From: CAYSCZ01 sp051155775
GTDB lineage: Bacteria; Bacteroidota; Bacteroidia; Cytophagales; Cyclobacteriaceae
NCBI GenBank assembly: GCA_051155775.1
Contig: DAXETV010000016.1
Span: forward strand, 62,001 to 126,000
DNA length: 64,000 nucleotides
Direction of reading: 5' to 3'
The position numbers and the translations under genes are program-made. Below, piece by piece: positions 36,072-45,000 of the stretch (position 1 is its first letter; each line of letters begins with the position of its first letter). The notes beneath the pieces were generated by a model that was given only the letters and a program-made list of their open reading frames with translations, did not search any database and was not told where the DNA came from.

Positions 36072-37082
36072 ATGAAAGCTTACCTTCTTAAAAAAGCCGG
36101 CCATCACTCAGTATTAAAACATCATACCGTTGATTCCCCAACGATTAAGCCAGGCCATGTTAGAATAAAAATCAAATACATTGGCTTAAACTATGCTGAA
36201 ATCCTTGCCAGGAGGGGTCAGTATGGATGGGCTCCCAAGAAACCATTCATACCCGGTATGGAAGGTATGGGAGAGATAATGGAAACCGGAAATGGTGTTG
36301 AGGCGCTCGAAGTTGGTAGTAAAGTCATTTTTGGTGCACAATACGGCAGTTATGCAGAAGAAATAGTTGTGCCCCAGCATTTGGCATTCCCTGTAATTTC
36401 AACCATGACAGACGAAGAAAATGCAGCTTTTCTGGTGAATTTCATAACTGCATGGGTATCACTTTTCAGGCTTGGAAAATTGCAGCCTGAAGAAACGGTA
36501 TTGATTCAAGCGGCTGCAGGTGGTGTGGGAACTGCTGCTGTGCAATTAGCCGCTAAAGCAGGGGCAAACGTAGTTGGTTTGGCAGGCTCTCAAGAAAAGT
36601 TAACCCTTGTTGCAGACTTAGGAGCGCATCAAACGATAAATTATCGTAAAGATTCATTCTACGAAATTCTAAAAGAAGAAGGTGTTGATGTTGTTCTGGA
36701 AGTTGTAGGCGGGGATGTTTTCTTACAAAGTATAAGACTACTAAAGCCTTATGGCAGAATGGTGGTGGCCGGTTATGCAAGTATCCCATTAAAAAAATGG
36801 AATCCATTCACCTGGTGGCCGGCCTGGAAAAATGCACCCAAAGCTAAATTGATGAAGATGGCCAAGAAATCCATAGGAATTTTTGCTACACACGTAGGCT
36901 ACCTAATCAATAACCGGGATCTGGTAAAAAAAGAATGGACGGAACTTACAGATTTTGTGAAACAACACGACATAAAACCGGTCGTGGGAAAAACTTTTGA
37001 ATTTGACGATCTTCCACAGGCCCATCAGTGGATCGAATCCAGAAAAAGCGTTGGTAAGGTTTTGGTGAAAGTGGATGATTAG
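36072..37082 (+). CDS. Quinone-oxidoreductase-like medium-chain dehydrogenase
   Basis: 336 residues, zinc-independent MDR family close to quinone oxidoreductase and the VAT-1 group. The N-terminal GroES-like domain contains YIGLNYAEILARRGQYG and PFIPGMEGMGEIMETG. The Rossmann domain has VLIQAAAGGVGTAAVQLAAKAGANV. No zinc-binding cysteine/histidine set is present, consistent with NADPH-dependent reduction of quinones or enones. It starts on the base after the DUF4834 stop. Substrate cannot be named from sequence. Confidence 0.88.
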   Translation: MKAYLLKKAGHHSVLKHHTVDSPTIKPGHVRIKIKYIGLNYAEILARRGQYGWAPKKPFIPGMEGMGEIMETGNGVEALEVGSKVIFGAQYGSYAEEIVVPQHLAFPVISTMTDEENAAFLVNFITAWVSLFRLGKLQPEETVLIQAAAGGVGTAAVQLAAKAGANVVGLAGSQEKLTLVADLGAHQTINYRKDSFYEILKEEGVDVVLEVVGGDVFLQSIRLLKPYGRMVVAGYASIPLKKWNPFTWWPAWKNAPKAKLMKMAKKSIGIFATHVGYLINNRDLVKKEWTELTDFVKQHDIKPVVGKTFEFDDLPQAHQWIESRKSVGKVLVKVDD

Positions 37083-37166
37083 CAGTCAATCTTTTTTGAA
37101 ATCGGCCCCTATGCATTAAAATTCATTTCTAATAAATGTTTCACAGTATTTTTATATATTTATTAA

Positions 37167-38111
37167 ATGATTGTTTATGCCGGGTATTTTTTATTATTTA
37201 TCTCGCTTATCTTCAATTCATCTTCAAAAGAAAACACCGATAATTTCACGCCGTACAAGCTCGGTTTAACTTCCTCGATCAGCTTAAAAATGGTGCCCAT
37301 TAAAGGAGGTGTCTTCCAGGCCGGCTCAGAATACAAAGCTGATGAGCAACCTGTACACCAGGTACATGTGTCTGATCTTTGGATGAGTGCTTATGAAGTG
37401 CCATGGGAGATGTTTGAACTTTTTTTGTATCGGGAGAATGATAAGTCAATCCAAAGGACAGGTGAAATTGAGCTCTCCGTGGATGCAGTATTAGGGGCCA
37501 CCATGCCTTATGTAAATTTCAATAAAAGTGGTTACCCGGTAATTAATATCACACAATATTCAGCATCACAGTTTTGCAAATGGTTAACAGCAATAACAGG
37601 AGACTATTACCGATTGCCAACTGAAGCAGAGTGGGAATATGCCTGCAAAGCAGGGAAGGATGGCCAATTTTCTTTTCCAAAAGATTCGATTAGTGAATAC
37701 GCTTGGTACGCTGAAAACAGCAATGATGAATTAAATAAGTGTGGTTTGAGAAAACCGAATGCTTACGGGCTTTTTGATATGCATGGAAATGCAGCTGAAT
37801 GGGTGCTGGATAATTATCAGCCAAAATATGAACATCTTCAGGCCGTAAATAATCCCATGCATAGAAATGAAAGCAAATTATATCCGCGGGTTGTGAGGGG
37901 AGGATCTTACAAAGATGATGTGGATAGACTCAGGGCTTCGGCAAGATCATATTCCGATAAAACCTGGAAAAGGCGTGATCCTCAATTTCCTAAAAGCCTT
38001 TGGTGGCATACTGATGCATTGCATGTTGGATTTAGAATAGTGAGGCCCAGAATACCCCCTGACGCTGAAGATATGGAAAAGTATTGGGTGAAAGCAATTG
38101 AGGATTATTAA
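37167..38111 (+). CDS. SUMF1/FGE-fold protein without the FGE cysteine pair
   Basis: 314 residues with an N-terminal hydrophobic signal or anchor (about 3-18) and one formylglycine-generating-enzyme-type domain: MVPIKGGVFQAGSEYKADEQ, YRLPTEAEWEYACKAG, GLFDMHGNAAEWVLDNY, RVVRGGSYKDDVDRLRASAR and HVGFRIVRP. The two cysteines that bind copper and oxidise substrate in true FGE should follow RGGS; here that stretch contains none, so it is unlikely to activate sulfatases. Related cysteine-less domains serve structural roles (GldJ/GldK of gliding and type IX secretion) or bind ligands. It is first in a four-gene operon with sugar-type oxidoreductase, isomerase and hydrolase genes, suggesting an extracytoplasmic accessory role. 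Confidence 0.85.
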   Translation: MIVYAGYFLLFISLIFNSSSKENTDNFTPYKLGLTSSISLKMVPIKGGVFQAGSEYKADEQPVHQVHVSDLWMSAYEVPWEMFELFLYRENDKSIQRTGEIELSVDAVLGATMPYVNFNKSGYPVINITQYSASQFCKWLTAITGDYYRLPTEAEWEYACKAGKDGQFSFPKDSISEYAWYAENSNDELNKCGLRKPNAYGLFDMHGNAAEWVLDNYQPKYEHLQAVNNPMHRNESKLYPRVVRGGSYKDDVDRLRASARSYSDKTWKRRDPQFPKSLWWHTDALHVGFRIVRPRIPPDAEDMEKYWVKAIEDY

Positions 38112-38143
38112 AGCTTGAATGATAGAACTAAACCTAAAATGAT

Positions 38144-39484
38144 ATGAATAATTACGAGAATCAGGGAAAATCACGGAGGAAGTTCCTGCAGGATGCCGCC
38201 ATTCTTGCCGGCTCAGGTGTACTGGCCTCTAATTTGCCAGCCTCTGCCCGTGGATATGTTGCTGCTCCAGGAGAAATTAAAGTGTCTGTTGTTGGTTGTG
38301 GGGGCCGCGGAACCGGTGCCGCAGCACAGGCATTACAAGCTGATCAAGATGTACGCTTGGTAGCTATGGCCGATGTGTTTGCTGACAAGCTTGAAGACAG
38401 TTATAAGGGGTTGTCAAAGAAATTTGAGGAAACTGATCAAATTCAGGTTACCGAGGATACGAAGTTCGTGGGTTTCGATGCATATAAAAAAGCCATTGAT
38501 ATGGCTGATGTGGTGATCCTGGCAACACCACCAGGCTTTAGGCCACAACATTTTGAATATGCTATTGACAATAGCAAGCATGTATTTATGGAGAAACCGG
38601 TAGCCACTGATGTTGTTGGGGTGAAAAAGGTTTTAAAAGCCGGTAAGAAAGCAATCGATAAAAAGCTAAATGTGATGGTAGGCCTTCAACGACACTATCA
38701 GAAGTGCTACCTGGATACGTTAGAATACCTTAGGGATGGTAAAATAGGTGATATAATTTCCGGACAGGTTTACTGGAACAGTGCCGGCGTTTGGGTTAGG
38801 CCTCGTCAATATCAACAAACAGAACTAGAGTATCAGGTTAGGAACTGGTACTATTTTACCTGGATATGTGGAGATCATATTTTGGAACAACATATTCATA
38901 ATATTGATGTAGCCAACTGGTTTATTGGCGCTAATCCTATCTCCGCTCAGGGTATGGGCGGAAGGGAAGTTAGAAATGGAAAAGATCATGGCCAGATTTT
39001 TGATCACCATTTCGTTGAATTCACTTATCCGGATGGACAAATTATTGCCAGTCAATGTCGTCATCAAAAGGGGTGCCTGAACAGGAATGAGGAAGTATTT
39101 CAGGGAATCAAAGGGATAGTGAAAACCCATGGTGGAAATTTTGGATTGATCAAATCAAATAAAGGAAAAGTGATATACGCACATGAGGGTGACAAAGATA
39201 TTAATCCGTACCAGCAGGAGCATAACGAATTATTTGCAGCAGTAAAAGCAGGTGAATTTAAATATTCAGACACAGAAACCGGAGCGAATAGCACCATGAG
39301 TGCAATATTAGGAAGGATGGCAACTTATTCCGGCCAAATGATTACCTGGGATGAGGCAATGGCAACTGACCTTGAGCTGGTCCCGGATTTAAAATCTTTT
39401 AATGATGAGGCGCCTGTATTACCTGATAAATATGGCAATTACCCGGTTCCGGTGCCTGGTGTAACCAATTATATAAAAAGTTAG
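38144..39484 (+). CDS. Tat-exported Gfo/Idh/MocA oxidoreductase
   Basis: 446 residues. The N-terminus carries a twin-arginine signal (KSRRKFLQDAAILAGSGVLAS), so the folded NAD(P)-containing enzyme is probably exported to the periplasm. The dinucleotide fold starts IKVSVVGCGGRGTG; the family motif MEKPVATDVVGVKK provides the catalytic-region lysine and proline, and WICGDHILEQHIHNIDVANW holds the conserved histidines. Family members oxidise or epimerise sugars and inositols or cleave glycosides through 3-keto intermediates. It lies 32 bases after the SUMF1-fold gene and five bases before the TIM-barrel gene. Substrate unknown. Confidence 0.9.
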   Translation: MNNYENQGKSRRKFLQDAAILAGSGVLASNLPASARGYVAAPGEIKVSVVGCGGRGTGAAAQALQADQDVRLVAMADVFADKLEDSYKGLSKKFEETDQIQVTEDTKFVGFDAYKKAIDMADVVILATPPGFRPQHFEYAIDNSKHVFMEKPVATDVVGVKKVLKAGKKAIDKKLNVMVGLQRHYQKCYLDTLEYLRDGKIGDIISGQVYWNSAGVWVRPRQYQQTELEYQVRNWYYFTWICGDHILEQHIHNIDVANWFIGANPISAQGMGGREVRNGKDHGQIFDHHFVEFTYPDGQIIASQCRHQKGCLNRNEEVFQGIKGIVKTHGGNFGLIKSNKGKVIYAHEGDKDINPYQQEHNELFAAVKAGEFKYSDTETGANSTMSAILGRMATYSGQMITWDEAMATDLELVPDLKSFNDEAPVLPDKYGNYPVPVPGVTNYIKS

Positions 39485-39489
39485 ATTCA

Positions 39490-40407
39490 ATGGAAAGAAG
39501 GGGCTTTATTGAAAAAAGCTTTGCTGCAAGCTCAATATTTGTTCTCAGTAGCCAAATAGGTTTAGCTTCAATAGCTTCTGAAAGTAATGCATTCAATTTA
39601 CTTTATGCCCCTCATTTTGGCATGTTTAAGAATAGTGCTGGTGACAACCTCATGGACCAGCTTCAATTTATTCATGAACAGGGGTTTAGGGCCCTGGAAG
39701 ATAATGGGATGAAAAACAGGTCTGTGGATGAACAAAATAGGATTGCACAAAAAATGCAGGCTTTGGATATGAAAATGGGGGTATTTGTAGGCCATAAGAT
39801 CTACTGGAAAGAAGCTAACCTAACGAGTGGGGATGAAGTGTATCGCGAGGAATTTTTAAAGCAAATCAGGGAGTCTGTTGAAGTAGCGAAACGGGTAAAT
39901 GCCAAATGGATGACTGTGGTTCCCGGTCATGTGGACCTTGGATTAGAAATGGGTTATCAAACGGCAAACGTGGTTGAGTCATTGAGAAGGGCATGCGACA
40001 TCCTGGAGCCACATGATTTGGTCATGGTCCTGGAGCCGTTAAACTGGTGGGCCAACCATGCTGGTATGTTTTTGAATAAAATCCCTCAGGCATACGAGAT
40101 ATGCAGGGCTGTGGACAGCCCTTCCTGTAAAATTTTGTTTGATATTTACCATCAACAGGTTCATGAAGGGAACATCATCGCTAATATAGAGAAAGCCTGG
40201 GATGAAATTGCTTATTTCCAGGTGGGGGATAATCCGGGAAGAAAAGAACCAACCACCGGGGAAATAAATTATTTCAACATTTTCAAATACCTACATTCCC
40301 GGGGATTTGGTGGAGTCATCGGTATGGAACATGGGAATGCCCAACCCGGAAAGAAAGGCGAGGAAAACGTTATTGATGCATACAGAAAAATAAATGATTT
40401 CATATGA
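39490..40407 (+). CDS. Xylose-isomerase-type TIM barrel, hydroxypyruvate-isomerase-like
   Basis: 305 residues with a Tat-like N-terminus (MERRGFIEKSFAASSIFVLS). The AP-endonuclease-2/xylose-isomerase fold is recognised by its metal ligands: Glu in MVLEPLNWW, Asp and His in ILFDIYHQQVHEG, His in the FQVGDNPGRKEP region by position, and Glu in GVIGMEHGN. Hydroxypyruvate isomerases and keto-sugar epimerases share this layout. The gene overlaps the following phosphotriesterase-type gene by four bases (ATGA). It most likely interconverts or epimerises a keto-sugar made by the neighbouring oxidoreductase; that link is inference. Confidence 0.87.
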   Translation: MERRGFIEKSFAASSIFVLSSQIGLASIASESNAFNLLYAPHFGMFKNSAGDNLMDQLQFIHEQGFRALEDNGMKNRSVDEQNRIAQKMQALDMKMGVFVGHKIYWKEANLTSGDEVYREEFLKQIRESVEVAKRVNAKWMTVVPGHVDLGLEMGYQTANVVESLRRACDILEPHDLVMVLEPLNWWANHAGMFLNKIPQAYEICRAVDSPSCKILFDIYHQQVHEGNIIANIEKAWDEIAYFQVGDNPGRKEPTTGEINYFNIFKYLHSRGFGGVIGMEHGNAQPGKKGEENVIDAYRKINDFI

Positions 40408-41414
40408 ATAGGTCATCAGTATTTTTATTATTCGCAATCAGTTTATTGCTTTTTTCCTGTCAAAATCAGCCAAATAGGCGGTTTATAAATACAGTGACCG
40501 GAGAGAAAGAGCTCAGGGGAGATGAGATCTGGCTTTCCCATGAACATATACTGGTTGATTTTATTGGTGCAGATAGCATCGATCCGTCTAGATGGGAAGC
40601 TGACGATGTGATAAATACCATGTTGCCCAATTTGAAAATGCTTGGGCAGTTTAAGGTAAAATATTTTGTAGACGCTACACCAAATTTTCTTGGCAGGGAT
40701 GTAGAAATTTTAGCTGAACTTAGTAAGCGCACTGATTTACAGATCATTACCAATACAGGACTTTATGGCGCTGTGGGTAACAAATATATTCCGGCGTATG
40801 CCTATGACTTATCACCAAATGAACTGGCAGCTCAGTGGATAAATGAATATAAAAACGGCATAGATGGAACCGACATTAAGCCCGGGTTCATTAAAATCAG
40901 TGTGGATGATACTGTAGTCCTTCATTCGATGCATCAAAAATTAGTGGAGGCGGCTGCATTAACTCACCTGGAAACGGGATTAACCATAGCAAGTCATACG
41001 GGCGAGGCAGTAGGCTTATGGCCACAACTGGAAATATTAAAGGAAAAGAAAGTATCGCCGGAAGCTTTTATTTGGGTACACGCTCAAAATGAAAATGATT
41101 TTAACAACTATCTGGTCGCAGCCAACACCGGTTGTTGGATTAGTCTGGATGGTATGGGATGGGAAACAGAGATGCATATTGAAAAATTAAAGTATGCCAA
41201 AAAGCAGGGTATATTGGATAGAATCCTGATCGCTCACGATGCGGGATGGTATGATCCTGCCAAAGAAACACAAGAGCCACAACCTTACACCCCAATTTTC
41301 AAAGAAGTATTACCCCGGTTGAAGCAAGAGGGATTTACTGATCAGGATATCGATCAACTTTTAATCAAAAATCCCACAAAAGCTTATTCGATTACGGTTA
41401 GAAGGGACGAGTAA
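40404..41414 (+). CDS. Phosphotriesterase-family lipoprotein hydrolase
   Basis: 336 residues with a lipoprotein signal (LLLFSCQNQPN, Cys near residue 17). All metal-site elements of the phosphotriesterase-like amidohydrolases are visible: HEH in LSHEHILVDF, the lysine that is carboxylated in PGFIKISVDD, His in IASHTGEA, His in IWVHAQNEND and Asp in LIAHDAGWYD. Members hydrolyse lactones, including acyl-homoserine and sugar lactones, or phosphoesters. With the upstream Gfo/Idh dehydrogenase a sugar-lactone substrate is attractive, but acyl-homoserine lactone remains possible. Last gene of the operon. Confidence 0.9.
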   Translation: MNRSSVFLLFAISLLLFSCQNQPNRRFINTVTGEKELRGDEIWLSHEHILVDFIGADSIDPSRWEADDVINTMLPNLKMLGQFKVKYFVDATPNFLGRDVEILAELSKRTDLQIITNTGLYGAVGNKYIPAYAYDLSPNELAAQWINEYKNGIDGTDIKPGFIKISVDDTVVLHSMHQKLVEAAALTHLETGLTIASHTGEAVGLWPQLEILKEKKVSPEAFIWVHAQNENDFNNYLVAANTGCWISLDGMGWETEMHIEKLKYAKKQGILDRILIAHDAGWYDPAKETQEPQPYTPIFKEVLPRLKQEGFTDQDIDQLLIKNPTKAYSITVRRDE

Positions 41415-41546
41415 TAACCCGATGATCTTTAATACAAATAAGGCATAATTAACAGGTTAAAGTAAACAACGATTGAACTAAAAGGCGGCATTGGTTTGAA
41501 ATTGATTTTTAGTGGAAGGCCATGGGTTGATGCAGGATTTCTCTAC

Positions 41547-42959
41547 TCAAAACCTCTTCTCTCTGGGTTCTAAATCAGTCAACTCAGCAATGCGAACCGG
41601 ACGTCCGGATTCAATACTTTTACGTGCTGCCACACCTATAAGAATCGACATGGCTCCGTCCCTTAATCCTGCAGCCCTGTCATAGGGATCTTTTTTATTA
41701 GGATTTACAAATATTTTCTCTTGGAGCCGTTTATCACCTCCTCCATGACCACCTCGTTCAAAGGTTACATCTTTCACCCTAAATTTTTTCCATAGATTAT
41801 GAACTATGATCGGTTTTGACTCCAGCTGTTCATTACCGGTTTGATCCATCTCTGCTCCGTGAAGATCCGCCTGATCTACATTGACATCCGTTTGATAGGG
41901 CACATCCTGCCAACCTTCAATTCGTCCATCCAGTCCATTAAATGCTGTTCTCCACCCCTCAAAAGGAGAATATGTGGTGAGCGAGTAATTCACTATTACA
42001 CCATTGGCATATTTAATTTGGGCAGACATCTTATCATAAATATTTATTTCGTGCCTGTAAAGACAATTATCCCTGATATACCCATCATATGCTTCATTTT
42101 TTACATACAAGTCCATCAGTCTTTGATCCCTGGTGATGTCCCAGTAGAAGTCACATTTTGTCTTATGCGGACAAGTCCGGCAATTATCCCCCCTGAAAGG
42201 CCCATTTGATCCATAGTGCTCTAGTGCACCATAAGCAAAAACTTCCTCAGGCTCTGAATCCAGCCACCAATTAATCAGGTCAAAATGGTGGGTGGCTTTA
42301 TGTACCCATAATGTACCACCTTCCTGTCTTAAGCCATGCCATCGTCTGAAATAGGAAGCGCCATGATAGGTGTTCAAATACCAATGAAAATCAACAGAAG
42401 TGACCTTCCCAATGGTATTTTGCATAAGTAGATTCTTAATTTTTGTATTGTATGGGCTCCACCGGTAGTTGAAACCTACAATAAGCTTTTTTTGATTTCT
42501 CCTTTCTGCATCTATTATTTCCTGGCACTTGTTTTCATCTATGGTTAGTGGTTTCTCTGTCAGCACATCGCAGCCCATATCAAGGCCTTTACAAATAAAT
42601 TCATGATGGTTGGAATCCTTGGTGGTCACAATAACAAGATCAGGTTTTGATTCTTTTATCATTTGCTCAAAATCCACATAAGTAGGACAGGAGACACCAA
42701 TATATTCTAGACCATAAGCAAGTCTGCCGGGATTATTGTCGCATAATCCTACAAATTCAAGTATTTCGCTGTATTGATCAACCAGTCGCTTACCCCAGAA
42801 ACCTGTTCCACGTATTCCTGTGCCTACAAGGGCAACCGTAAGTTTGGCAGTTTCAGAGAAGCCGAAAGCACTAACAGGCATCGCCGTACCGGCTGCTAAA
42901 AGACTTATGGATTGAAGGAAATTTCGTCGGTCTTGTGTCATTTTTAAATGTTGTTTCAA
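41547..42959 (-). CDS. Tat-type Gfo/Idh/MocA oxidoreductase with a cysteine cluster
   Basis: 470 residues; ATG 42941 (MTQDRRNFLQS) is an alternative start six codons in. A twin-arginine signal (DRRNFLQSISLLAAG) is followed by the NAD(P) fold (LTVALVGTGIRGTGF) and DVLTEKPLTIDENKC. WVHKATHHFDLINWW has the active-site histidines. An insertion around residue 265 reads CRTCPHKTKC, with a further Cys-containing block RDNCLYRHEINIY about 40 residues on, which could ligate zinc or an iron-sulfur cluster. It converges on the four-gene operon at 37167-41414 and may act on the same class of substrate, though it is on the opposite strand. Confidence 0.88.
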   Translation of the reverse strand: MKQHLKMTQDRRNFLQSISLLAAGTAMPVSAFGFSETAKLTVALVGTGIRGTGFWGKRLVDQYSEILEFVGLCDNNPGRLAYGLEYIGVSCPTYVDFEQMIKESKPDLVIVTTKDSNHHEFICKGLDMGCDVLTEKPLTIDENKCQEIIDAERRNQKKLIVGFNYRWSPYNTKIKNLLMQNTIGKVTSVDFHWYLNTYHGASYFRRWHGLRQEGGTLWVHKATHHFDLINWWLDSEPEEVFAYGALEHYGSNGPFRGDNCRTCPHKTKCDFYWDITRDQRLMDLYVKNEAYDGYIRDNCLYRHEINIYDKMSAQIKYANGVIVNYSLTTYSPFEGWRTAFNGLDGRIEGWQDVPYQTDVNVDQADLHGAEMDQTGNEQLESKPIIVHNLWKKFRVKDVTFERGGHGGGDKRLQEKIFVNPNKKDPYDRAAGLRDGAMSILIGVAARKSIESGRPVRIAELTDLEPREKRF

Positions 42960-43196
42960 TAGATAATCCTTAAGTTACCAAATTTTATATCAAGCATCAA
43001 TAATCATTGTTCTATGATATAATCATTAAAATAACAATGCATTAAACCATGGATTATAATTGATCAAAATAAGACTGAACCGAAACTGCCCAGAGGACTA
43101 CAGGTTATTTGGCGGGATGCCAAAGGCCATTAGGATAAAGCCCATGAAATAGTTCAATTGTACTATCTTGTAAGATTAAAATGCTTCCCCGTAACC

Positions 43197-44003
43197 TCAG
43201 GTTAAATCTCCGATCAGGCAATTAATTTCATGGTTTATCAATTGTCTTTTATGATTAATAATTTGCTCCAATTCATGGATCAATGTTTCAGGTTTTGGTT
43301 TGTCTTCGTAAAATGTAATTAAAGAACTGCGCAAGACAGCATGGTCGTGCCAGTCACCTAAAAGGACGTTGATTGCCTTGATTTGATTGATTTGATCACT
43401 TAAAACTTCAGACGAAGAGATTTCAGCGAGCACGGTGAACAATTCATAGATTTCCTTTAAATGAATTCTAATTTTATGCAATTTCTTATCATCATCTGAA
43501 AATGCTTTCAACTGCTCTATCTTGTGAATTTTTTCATTCACATAAAGGGTTATCGCCTGATATACTGAATCAATGGGCAATTCAGAAACAATCTGTTCTA
43601 ACTGACCATTCAGTTTTTCAAATTGAGCATAATCAAAACCTTCAATGGCTACTTTCAACTTCTTACTTTTATCGGAAATAATTTCCTGCAGATGATCCTG
43701 GTATGCTTTAGGACTTTCGCGCTCCAACATTCCGATGAGGTCATGGTTAATCTGCGCTTCCCTTACATCTCCTGCTATTCCAAATATATTGTCAAACAAT
43801 TCGAAATAGGCTTTTTTTTCAAACATTCGGCTTGTGGATATTTCTATCATAGATAAAAGTGCGCGGAGCATTTTTATGTCTACCCTCAATTTATGGATAT
43901 CCTCTTTGCCTAATCTTTTTCCGGTTTTTACTAAATGTTTTTTAACTTTCTTTAGCTTCTTTCCTAAATGGAGTAACAGAGCATGATGGTTGCTTGCCTT
44001 CAT
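43197..44003 (-). CDS. CHAD-domain protein
   Basis: 268 residues of a helical CHAD domain: conserved basic/histidine helices such as KEDIHKLRVDIKMLRALL and KLHKIRIHLKEIYEL, and LLGDWHDHAVLRSSLITFYED. CHAD domains bind inorganic polyphosphate through these positively charged faces and associate with polyphosphate granules. There is no accompanying CYTH (triphosphatase) domain in the protein or next to it. It is divergent from purU and follows about 240 bp in which I see no gene. Confidence 0.87.
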   Translation of the reverse strand: MKASNHHALLLHLGKKLKKVKKHLVKTGKRLGKEDIHKLRVDIKMLRALLSMIEISTSRMFEKKAYFELFDNIFGIAGDVREAQINHDLIGMLERESPKAYQDHLQEIISDKSKKLKVAIEGFDYAQFEKLNGQLEQIVSELPIDSVYQAITLYVNEKIHKIEQLKAFSDDDKKLHKIRIHLKEIYELFTVLAEISSSEVLSDQINQIKAINVLLGDWHDHAVLRSSLITFYEDKPKPETLIHELEQIINHKRQLINHEINCLIGDLT

Positions 44004-44139
44004 ATTAATCCTTAGTGATATTAAGTAAATATTAACGCAACATGATCAATGGGTTTTCATTGCTATCCAATAATTCCACTCCTTTACAGATTTCCCTTGT
44101 ATAAAAGACCTTCGGTTGTAATATTACCCTAATAATTCA

Positions 44140-44991
44140 ATGATAAAAGTTATGATTGATGCTCACATTCTATCAGTTTCTTGTCCGGATCAAAAAGGGT
44201 TGGTCTATAAGATCACTGAGTCGCTTTACGGTCACGGTGTCAATGTTGAAGAAAACCATGAGTATGTAGACGCTGATTCCAGTCATTTTTTTATGCGTAC
44301 GGAAACCAGCGGTAAAATTGACCGGCAAAAACTTTTGAATGAGTTAAAACATAAATTACCTGAGGTAAGCGTCCTTAAATTATCTCCGGTAAGGAAGAAA
44401 AATATTGTCATATTAGCCACCAAAGAGCATCACTGTCTTGGCGATTTATTAATCAGGCATCATTATCATGACCTGCATGCAAATATTTTGGCAGTTATCA
44501 GTAATTACTTGTGGTTAGGAGATCTATGTAATCGTTTTGAGATACCGTTTCATTGTGTTGAACATGCTGGTCTATCCAGAAGTGATCATGAACAGAAGAT
44601 ACTTCAACAGATAAATGAATATAATCCTGAGTATTTGGTTTTAGCCAAGTATATGAGGATACTAACACCAGGATTAATAAGAAATTTTTCTAATCGGATT
44701 ATCAACATCCACCATTCATTTCTTCCGGCATTTGTTGGTGCCAGGCCTTATGCCCAGGCATATAATCGCGGAGTAAAGATCATAGGAGCCACTGCTCATT
44801 TTGTGAATGAAAACCTGGATGAAGGGCCCATTATTGCTCAGGACGTTATTGAAGTGAACCACTCGCACAATGCCCGTGAAATGTCCCGCGCCGGTAGGGA
44901 CATAGAAAAAAATGTGCTGGCTAACGCTCTAAGGCTCGTTTTTATGGATAGGGTTTTTATCCATGGCAATAAAACCATCATCATGGAATAA
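44140..44991 (+). CDS. purU: Formyltetrahydrofolate deformylase
   Basis: Hydrolyses 10-formyl-THF to formate and THF, balancing one-carbon units. The N-terminal ACT domain (about 1-85) begins LSVSCPDQKGLVYKITESL. The formyltransferase-type domain has the substrate loop RYMRILT equivalent (AKYMRILTPGLI), the active-site block INIHHSFLPAFVGARPYAQA and the aspartate in ENLDEGPIIAQDVI. The 283-residue length is normal. ATG 44152 is an alternative start. Its end lies ten bases from the end of the convergent batC. Confidence 0.95.
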   Translation: MIKVMIDAHILSVSCPDQKGLVYKITESLYGHGVNVEENHEYVDADSSHFFMRTETSGKIDRQKLLNELKHKLPEVSVLKLSPVRKKNIVILATKEHHCLGDLLIRHHYHDLHANILAVISNYLWLGDLCNRFEIPFHCVEHAGLSRSDHEQKILQQINEYNPEYLVLAKYMRILTPGLIRNFSNRIINIHHSFLPAFVGARPYAQAYNRGVKIIGATAHFVNENLDEGPIIAQDVIEVNHSHNAREMSRAGRDIEKNVLANALRLVFMDRVFIHGNKTIIME

Positions 44992-45000
44992 GTCCTTACC

